The notes beneath the pieces were generated by a model that saw only the letters and a program-made list of their open reading frames with translations, did no database searches and was not told the origin of the DNA. From Dermacentor variabilis (Eukaryota > Arthropoda > Arachnida > Ixodida > Ixodidae), in assembly GCF_050947875.1 (NCBI RefSeq), contig NC_134573.1, positions 49,424,115 to 49,488,114 of the forward strand: a stretch of DNA of 64,000 nt, in the 5' to 3' direction. This document shows, in pieces, positions 57,041-64,000 of the stretch (the first letter of the stretch is position 1; every line of letters starts with the position of its first letter). Made by a program: the position numbers and the translations under genes.

Positions 57041-57595
57041 CAGTGCCATAGCAAAGGGGCACATTACCAGAAATACTGTATGTCGCATAGAACAGAAGCA
57101 ACCCAAGTCACAGAATCCCCACAACAGATTTGCAATAAAGGTGAACTCTTCAATACTTGCATGGCTATGCTGCTTGAATTCTAACCGCATTAGTGCAATA
57201 TTTGCTTGTTACTAATGCTGAAAGTATTTTTGCCGATACTGAAATACATCCGTACAACAACTCCATAAAATCTTTATCTAGCTCATATTTTATTGCTTGT
57301 CATAAGCAGGAACACAACTAAAGTCCTTGCTCTTAAATTATTTCTTTATCCCCCCAAAGAATTCTGTCACGCTTTAATAAGGTGATGTGATTTTATATAA
57401 GAGAGTCTTCGCAGCTTTCAAAGCTGTTTATTCTCTGGCTAGCACTTTAATGCTTAAGTGCGAAATAATTGTATAGTCATTGAAGGAAACGTATCAATAG
57501 GTGAATAAACGCTTCGTAGATGAAAATAGGTTGGAGACTTTGAATTTATATCACCGCGTGATGAGTAACATGCTCATATATTATTAATTCGACTT
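57041..57595. other. No recognisable gene
   Basis: AT-rich sequence leading to the I-like element; no motif. Confidence 0.55.
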
Positions 57596-57597
57596 GA

Positions 57598-57834
57598 ACG
57601 ACATTGCAAGAAAGTGTAAATCAGATCATTAGTAGACTGGAGCGGATAGAAGAACGGGAAAATATCACGGATCAAAGAATAGGCAAAATTGAAATATATC
57701 TAAACGATACGGTGGTCCCTGTTATGGAGCGGGAGTGCACTCGGCCGCTAGCCCAGCAGGGTGAGTCGCCGAGTAGACTTGAGCTTAAAACTAGTTCACC
57801 AAATTTCCGTGGTCAAGATGGCTCTATTAAATAG
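57598..57834 (+). pseudogene. I-like ORF1, C-terminal fragment
   Basis: An open stretch with a predicted coiled coil (NQIISRLERIEERENITDQR) and a polar tail, ending TAG at 57832-57834. The ORF2 ATG at 57818 lies inside it, so the two frames overlap by 17 bp. The N-terminal part, including any zinc knuckles, is absent because of 5' truncation. Confidence 0.6.
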
Positions 57835-60800
57835 TTCATTTAGTATTTGGCAGTGGAACTGTAGGGGGTTCAATCATAAGAAGGCGTCTCTGCAGCAGTT
57901 TGTTAGAACGCATGGTGTGAAACCTCAAGTTATCATGTTACAGGAAACACTGACGTCTAACATGACCTTAACGGATTTCAAAGCGGAGGTTAAGGATAAG
58001 GAACAGGGCAGAGGACTCGCTACTCTCATTAATAGGAGGTTAGCGTATATTAGACATGTTCTTCCAATGGCGGATTGCAAGACTGAATATATTATGGTGG
58101 GGGTAATTTTAGGTCGGCAAAGGTCATGTCAGAGGAGCGTTTACCTGCTTAACCTGTACAGTAGCCCCCGGGACACGAAGCAGAGTTTGAAATCTCTCTT
58201 GACCAAGGCAACCAATCTGGATAAGGATGCACCGTTGCTTATTGGAGGGGACTTCAATGCACCATACCATGTGTGGAAGTGTGTTTATAGCACTATTAAG
58301 GGGGTGAGACTATGGCAGCAGGCACTAGACGAATTTATCGCTGATTACAGACCCTTCGTATCCCACCGGATGTGGCACGTCGACATGTAGAGATTCGACA
58401 CCTGATCTCACTTTTGTTCGGAGGGTGGTGGATTCGTCCTGGTCCAATTCTAATATAGATTTTGGTAGCGATCATTACATACTTATGATTACTTTGGCAG
58501 TGGCTAATAAAAAGGAGCGCACATTCAGGATGGTTGACTGGGATGCATTTAGGAAACGAAGAGCGCAGAGAATCGAAGATGAGAGAAATGAGTTGACCTT
58601 GGAGCAGTGGACCAGTCAGCTTAAAAGTGACGTTGAGGCGTCCACTAGAGAGGTTCAGACCGATATTGACACGGAACACATGGATAGTCGCTTGGCGCAT
58701 TTGTTGGAAGCGAAGCAGTCGATGTTAGCGAGATGGAAGGGTCAGAGATTGAATAGAAGGCTTAGAAAGCGTATAGCAGTGGTCAATCAGGAAATTGAAG
58801 ACCATTGTCGGGTACTGTGCAAGCAGCAATGGGATGAAGTATGCAATTCTATTGATGGTCGCATTAAGAGGGGAGGCGCATGGAGTCTGCTCAGACATTT
58901 GCTAGATGAGACAAACACTAAATCTAATCAGAGGACTGGGATAGGTAAGCTGTTCCATCAGGCGTGTCGGGACTCCACAGAGCAGGAGTTGCTGAAGGAT
59001 TTGGCTGAGAGATACTTTCCGTTGGAGACCTGGCACGATACACCTGACGTAATGTTGGAATATAGTGGGGACGAAAATGCAGCTATGGATGAGGAATTTA
59101 CTGAAAGTGATATAAGGATGGCGCTGCAGAATCTTAATGGTCGATCGGCATCAGGGCCGGATGGCATTACGAATAAAATGTTACAGAATTTAGACGACGG
59201 ATCAGTTGAGTTCCTTACGCGGGAGATCAATTACCGATGGAAGGAAGGCTCTTTCCCGGAAGAGTGGAAACTTGCAACTACTGTTCTGATACCTAAACCG
59301 GGGAAGGCCATAGGGCTTGAAAATCTCAGGACCATTTCCTGACATCGTGTTTGGGGACTGTCGCTGAGCATGTCATTTTAAATAGGCTAACGCGTTATGT
59401 TGAGGGCAATGGGGTCTTTCCGCACTTGATCATAGGATTTCGGCCCGGCCTCTCGACTCAGGATGCTATGATCAGGATTAAGCATCAGCTACTTGACCGG
59501 CTGACTAGGGATACTAAGGCACTAATTGGACTTGATGTGGAAAAAGCTTTCGATAAAATCCGACATTCTTTCATTCTACAGTCGCTATCGGACTTAAACA
59601 TGGGGCAGCGGCTTTTCCATTTTGTCAAGGCTTTCCTCATGGATAGAAGGACATATCTCAAGTTTGGGGAGATAAAGCCGGAAGTCTTTAAATTGGGTTG
59701 CTGTGGTACTCCGCAGGGATCCGTACTCTCGCCTATGCTATTCAATCTGGCGATGTCGAAGTTGGCTAATACACCGGACACTGTCCAGGATATTGGCTAT
59801 TCTATCTACGCGGATGACATTACTATATGGAGTGTCGGTGGTAGTGATGGCGAGCTTGAGGCTAGGCTGCAGAAGGTGGTAACGCTTGCGGAGGAGTATC
59901 TGGGTCTCATGGGGCTCAAGTGCTCCACTAAAAAGTCGGAGTTGTTGATCTTAATATCTAAGAAGTTAGGTCGTAGGCCGAAGGGTTGGATACCGGAAGT
60001 TGAGCCTTGCATTAGAATTCATACTAGGGGAGGGTCGGTGATACCCAAAGTTGAAGCAATCAGGGTCCTGGGTTTTGTACTTGAAGCGAACGGGTCGAAC
60101 ATTAGAACCATTCAGCGTATTACCAAGAAGACGTAGGAGGCGATAAGACTTATAAGAAGGATTTCTAATAGGCATAGGGGTTTAGGAGAAGAAGGTGCGA
60201 TGCGCTTAGTTCACGCATTTATTATGTGTCATTTCTCGTATGTGGCAGCTATGCTAAATTGGAATAGGGGGGAGAAAAATAAATTGGAAGCATTAATCAG
60301 AAAAGCCGCCAAGGCTGCGCTTGGTCTGCCTATGACTACGTCAAACGATATGTTGCTACGACTCGGTTTGCATAATGCTTTAGATGAAATTGCCGAGGCT
60401 CAGCGTACTGCACAGAGGGAGCGGTTGCTAGGTACACCAGCGGGTAGGTATATTTTAGAGTCAATTGAAGAATCGGTGGCTCTGTCGCACAATAGGGCGC
60501 CGCTACACGAGTTGAACGTGAACCTTAGGGCAAACATCATGGTTCGTCCGTTTCCGCGGAATGTGCAGCCCGTGCACAATGTAGGGAGGCGGGTCGCGAG
60601 AGCTAGGGCTTTGTTGCGAGAGGCAAAGGATCAGGAGGAGGAGTCTGCTTTTGTTGACGCCGCATGGATTAATGGTAAAAATGCTTATTCGGTGGTGGTG
60701 GTAGATGGCAAAGGGAGCGTTAGAAATGCTGCTTCCATTTATACCAAAGATCCGGGGGTTGCCGAACAGGTGGCTATTGCTCTAGCACTAATTGATTCAA

Positions 60801-61453
60801 GAAGAGTTTTGGTGTTTAGTGACTCGTGATCTGCGATTAAAGCCTTCTCGAGAGGACTTGTTGCGGAACCGGCTAACAGACTGCTGCAGGGTAGGGATAT
60901 CACTTCGCATACCGTTACTTGGTTCCCGGCGCACATGGGGACAGTGGAGGGAGCCCCGCGTAACCTCAACGAGGTGGCGCACAAGGAGGCACGAGGATTA
61001 GTGTGCCGTGTACTCCCTGAAGGGGCTGGATCTCCCGCTCCTGAGTACAGGGACCAGCTGTTAACCTACAACGAAATCACCAAGCACTATTACCTAGGGC
61101 GCAGGGCATTCCCCCTGCCACATTCTAAATTAAATAGGCCACAGGTGGTTACATTAAGGCTTCTGCAGACACGTACGTACCCTAACCCGGTCATCATGAA
61201 CAAAATTAATCCGGACTGCGGGGTTTCACTCTATTGTAGTAAATGGGGGGGTTTGCTCCATTTAGAACACATGCTTTGGCGCTGCTTGGCGTTGGCCGGT
61301 GATGGTTCTCGAGGTGAACAGTGGTGGCAGCGGATGCTGCACAGTGAAGTACTGGCGGACCAACTCAGGGCTGTACAGAGGGCCCGTGTGACGGCAGAGG
61401 GGCTCGGCCTCTCTGTACCGACGTGGGAGCGGCCCGCATCAGTCTCAGACTGA
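57818..61453 (+). pseudogene. I-like ORF2: endonuclease, reverse transcriptase, RNase H, CCHC
   Basis: Endonuclease: WQWNCRG, LQET, GGDFNAPYHVW near 58240, and GSDHY near 58470. Reverse transcriptase: SGPDGITN, LIPKPGK, IGFRPGLSTQD, GLDVEKAFDKI, GTPQGSVLSP and YADD at 59807-59818. RNase H starts with VDAAWINGKN near 60655 and includes AHMGTVEGAPRNLNEVAH near 60930. Lesions: a frameshift near 58370, a 1-base deletion near 59338, TAG at 60134-60136 and TGA at 60827-60829. The C-terminal zinc-binding motif near 61230-61290 has lost its second cysteine (CSKW). RNase H and domain order place it in the I-type superclade. The overlap with ORF1 suggests re-initiation in the ancestral element. Confidence 0.85.
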
Positions 61454-61485
61454 TCCCTCAGGACCTAAATAAAGTTATTCATACC

Positions 61486-62142
61486 ATACAGATACGATGC
61501 ACGGACTTGAGGATGGCGGCTCTAATGGCATAGCGAGCCTAGGGGGAAGCTCAACACAGAAGCCCTGCTGATGTACACGCCTGATGCATCACCTGTTTTG
61601 GTTGTGGTGATACGGTGACTCGCTGTATGGCTTCAGTGTTTTTGGCATTAACCTCGGCTGTCGCCCTGAGATGAATTTTGCCGGAATGCCTTTACCCAAT
61701 AGTCACTTTCAACGCGCTGTCAGCCTTTTCACGTCACATTCCACATAAGGCGCTTTTTGTAGAAAGAAATTTTGAAAACCGCCTTTTAATGGCATACATA
61801 CTTACGAATCACTAAACGGAGAGACATTAAAACGAAGCCAAAACGTCGGATATCATACGACACGACTGGTCACGGGTAGCTTCAAGTTGCTCGATTCACT
61901 GAATGCCGGAAAAGCAATTATATTGTTAGAACGATATTTGCACACTATTCCTGCTTTGTGTTGTCTCCATAGAAACAATGTCACAATGCTGCAAGAAGAT
62001 CGAACTAGCCGAATTTCGTTCTCTTCGCTCTTGTGTGCAGCTTACATTGTCCTTTTTTGATTTACCGCGTTTTGTCGAATGTTGCCATAATGCTTAGCTT
62101 ACTCGGAATCTGATAAAATAACTTAATGTATTTGTTTTCCAG
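61486..62142. other. End of proposed intron 2; no gene
   Basis: No motif; ends in the acceptor TTTGTTTTCCAG. Confidence 0.5.
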
Positions 62143-62210
62143 GAAGGATGTCACTTTAAACTACAGTAAAACGACGTCTCCAGACGTGCTCACTCTGGTA
62201 GTAAACAATG
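62143..62210 (+). CDS. Secreted lipocalin-like protein, exon 3
   Basis: The 68 bases between a good acceptor (TTTGTTTTCCAG) and the consensus donor GTAAGT. The first base completes the Lys codon left by exon 2, and the rest reads KDVTLNYSKTTSPDVLTLVV, then NN, then one base of a Gly codon. Two beta-strand-like stretches separated by a TTSPD turn fit the middle of a lipocalin barrel. The phase match across a 14.8-kb gap supports the join, but a transcript is needed. Confidence 0.5.
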
Positions 62211-62579
62211 GTAAGTACGAAAACAAGAAACAACGTTTCAGTTCATTAGTCATCATCCACCACCGTAAACTATAGCCCTCGTCAAAGAACATTTGCTTTG
62301 CCGGTGAAATATGCATTCATCTTTCGTTCTCGCTGTCAAAATCAGCTGCAGTTTTCATCTCACTTTGTAAGTAAGGCTTGTAAAAAAATCGACTCGAAGT
62401 GACAATATATCTGTTCTTTGCAGCATTATTTTGCATGAAGGACGGCGGTACACGAGAGTTATTATGCCTCAAGCCGCGATAGGGTGCTGAATTAGCGGTG
62501 ATAAAGTCAAAGCAAAGAGTGGCATTCTCGACGGACTCTAGAAAGGGCGACAGTATCGCCATCAACTTTGTTTACCCAG

Positions 62580-62743
62580 GCAGTACACATTTCTACTACT
62601 TAAGAAACTGTGCTGCGATCGTGATTGCCAATTACCAGAGTAGTGGGAGACAACAGAAACTTTTAAAGCAAATCACAGTTTTTTTTTCTCTTATACGTGC
62701 TTTTGCAGTAATCAGGTCGGCCGGACATTCTCCACAGACGTAA
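62580..62743 (+). CDS. Secreted lipocalin-like protein, exon 4 (tentative)
   Basis: After the acceptor TTTGTTTACCCAG, the frame continues in phase as GSTHFYYLRNCAAIVIANYQ and stays open to TAA at 62741-62743. The FYYxxxNCAxxxI pattern resembles the strand with the conserved Cys late in tick lipocalins. The usual C-terminal Trp/Cys segment is missing. A pyrimidine tract and AG at about 62676-62708 suggest that the real exon may end near 62625, with a further exon beyond. End uncertain. Confidence 0.35.
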
Positions 62744-63734
62744 GGGCGCTGATGCATAGGGCACGGGCATTCGCGAAACAAGAGTTGCAGTTCCCATTTG
62801 CCTTGAGACCTCAACAAGCCCTTTGATTCGCACACGCTTTGTTCAGCAGATGTGAGAGCTTTGTAGCGCATGAAATTTTATGTGGTTTTGTCCTTGAAGG
62901 CACTGCGTTGCGTCTCCACGTCCTCGGTTGGCGGTTGATGGGCACGTTTGTCGTCGATGTCCATGGGCGTCTCTTGTCGAGATGCCGGTTCAGCACCGCC
63001 TCACTTAGACCCGCTCCCATATTGCTTAGGACCTGCCTATTTCCAAAGTGATTGGCAGAAGAAAAATCTCTTCTATGAGGAGTAAACAAGCGGAGAAAAT
63101 CAAACGGAGCTGAGTTGTCTTTGTCATGCCGTCGTTATCCTGCCCTCGTGGTGACGCTGTCATGATACCGTTGTCGTTACATTCATCAAGTCTATCTCAT
63201 CGCACCGTTGCCGTCACGCTGTCATGTCTTCTATCAATACTTGTCGACGAATGATAATGACATTGAATGATATTGCTATTGTGCCGTCATGATCAAGCGC
63301 AATTATATATGACAGCGGTACGCTTACGACGCATGGCTGCTGTGTTCATTAGATTTCTGCGGTCTGCATAAGCTATTTCCTCGCGATGACGATAAAGTTT
63401 GATGGTTTGTGCAACAATTTTTTAAACGATAGGAAAGACGCGCTCTAATTAATCAACAAGTCTGCTCCGTTGTCGTCAGGTGTCGTGCCAAGAATGCCAT
63501 TCACTTGAGCGTCAAGAAGGCTCAAGGGCATGTTATTAGAGGAGTACAGGTAAATAACATAACGCAAGATTAGGTTCACAGGTGGCACTTTCTAGATTTC
63601 CAGCTTCGAAAAACGTGGTTGACGGCAGTGTCAAAAATGAAACTGGGCATAACAGCGGTCAACAGTAAAGGCGATGGAAGTGAGAAAACGGAGATGTGGT
63701 GAACCGTTTCAGGGCAGATTTCTCGAAATAACAA
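62744..63734. other. No recognisable gene; degenerate repeat at 63110-63310
   Basis: 63110-63310 has GTCATGCCGTCGTT, GACGCTGTCATGATACCG and similar variants, related to 56280-57040. No exon that would complete the lipocalin-like gene was found. Confidence 0.45.
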
Positions 63735-63945
63735 AAATAAATGCTCTGGTTTTAGGTGACAACACCACAGTATGATTATGAGATACGCCTTTGTGTGGGA
63801 CGCCAGAATTTTGACCAACTGGGGTTCTTCAACATGCACCCAATGCACGGTACACTGTCGTGTTTGTATTTCGCCTCCTTCGAAATAGGACCGCCGTGGC
63901 CGGGATCTTGAACAGCGGCTTCGTGCTTATTTATCAGTGCAACGG
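63735..63945 (-). mobile_element. Decayed SINE copy (Ruka-like)
   Basis: Antisense match to the SINE body: ATTATGAGATACGCC, TTGACCAACTGGGGTTCTTC and CCGCCGTGGCCGGGAT. The box-B region is damaged (GGGATCTTGAAC). No target duplication seen. Confidence 0.65.
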
Positions 63946-64000
63946 AAAAGCCTATAAGTAAGCACAGCGAGTTTTCAGAAATATCAGAAGCTGCTTAGAA

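Larger units (their letters stand above)
57596..61485 (+). mobile_element. I-like non-LTR retrotransposon, nearly full ORF2
   Basis: 5'-truncated within ORF1; ORF2 complete to its stop. The 3' end has AAATAAAGTTATTCATACC after the stop. Related to the decayed copy at 8526-13350. No target duplication was recognised. ORF2 carries only two frameshifts and two stops, so the element is younger than the first copy. Confidence 0.85.
47390..62142 (+). other. Proposed intron 2 of the lipocalin-like gene, filled with retroelements
   Basis: About 14.75 kb between donor GTACGT and acceptor TTGTTTTCCAG. It contains an old LTR element (48015-51794), an antisense Ty3 relic (52945-55800), an LTR fragment (55905-56256), a degenerate repeat tract (56280-57040) and an I-like element (57596-61485). 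The remaining sequence shows no gene. Confidence 0.5.

Noticed and set aside
1..64000. Bacterial or viral origin of the window
   Set aside because: The density of eukaryotic LINEs, SINEs, LTR elements, microsatellites and spliced exons rules out a bacterial contig. No virus-specific gene was seen.

Overview
This window looks like nuclear DNA of an arthropod, most probably a hard tick (Ixodidae). Three things point that way: several copies of a tRNA-derived SINE resembling the tick Ruka family, RTE, I-like, Jockey-like and Penelope-like elements of the kind common in tick genomes, and a secreted lipocalin-like gene with spliced exons. The genus is not determinable from sequence reading alone. 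There is no bacterial-style operon. Nearly all long reading frames belong to transposable elements; the one host gene I can support is in the right-hand third.

Layout. 1-7.5 kb: an apparently intact RTE-type retrotransposon with an 11-bp target-site duplication, then a DNA-transposon relic with terminal inverted repeats that carries a smaller element inside it, then a SINE. 8.5-13.4 kb: a decayed I-group retrotransposon split by a second, 5'-truncated RTE copy. 14.8-16.2 kb: a decayed Penelope-like element on the minus strand. 17.1-18.0 kb: a third RTE fragment between TA microsatellites. 19.0-23.7 kb: a decayed Jockey-like element interrupted by a SINE. 25.6-26.0 kb: a reverse-transcriptase scrap.

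29.1-36.9 kb is the most notable feature: a 7.8-kb LTR retrotransposon of the Ty3 type with a single 1541-codon gag-pol frame in which integrase lies before reverse transcriptase, and with a SCAN-like gag. This is the arrangement of Gmr1-like elements. Its two outer LTRs are nearly identical, so the insertion is young. A solo LTR of a sister subfamily sits inside its leader with its own target duplication, and a SINE sits at its 3' edge. At 37.7-38.7 kb is a second copy of the TIR transposon seen at 4-5.3 kb, in the opposite orientation.

45.6-62.7 kb holds a long near-perfect hairpin followed by a candidate host gene for a secreted lipocalin-like protein. Four exons are proposed; the first three join in a consistent frame. 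Its roughly 14.8-kb second intron has filled with an old LTR element (48.0-51.8 kb), an antisense Ty3 relic (52.9-55.8 kb), an LTR fragment, a degenerate short-period repeat tract and a nearly full I-group element (57.6-61.5 kb). The last kilobase contains another decayed SINE. The elements do not form a pathway; what they record is a series of nested insertions, several of which can be ordered from their target duplications.
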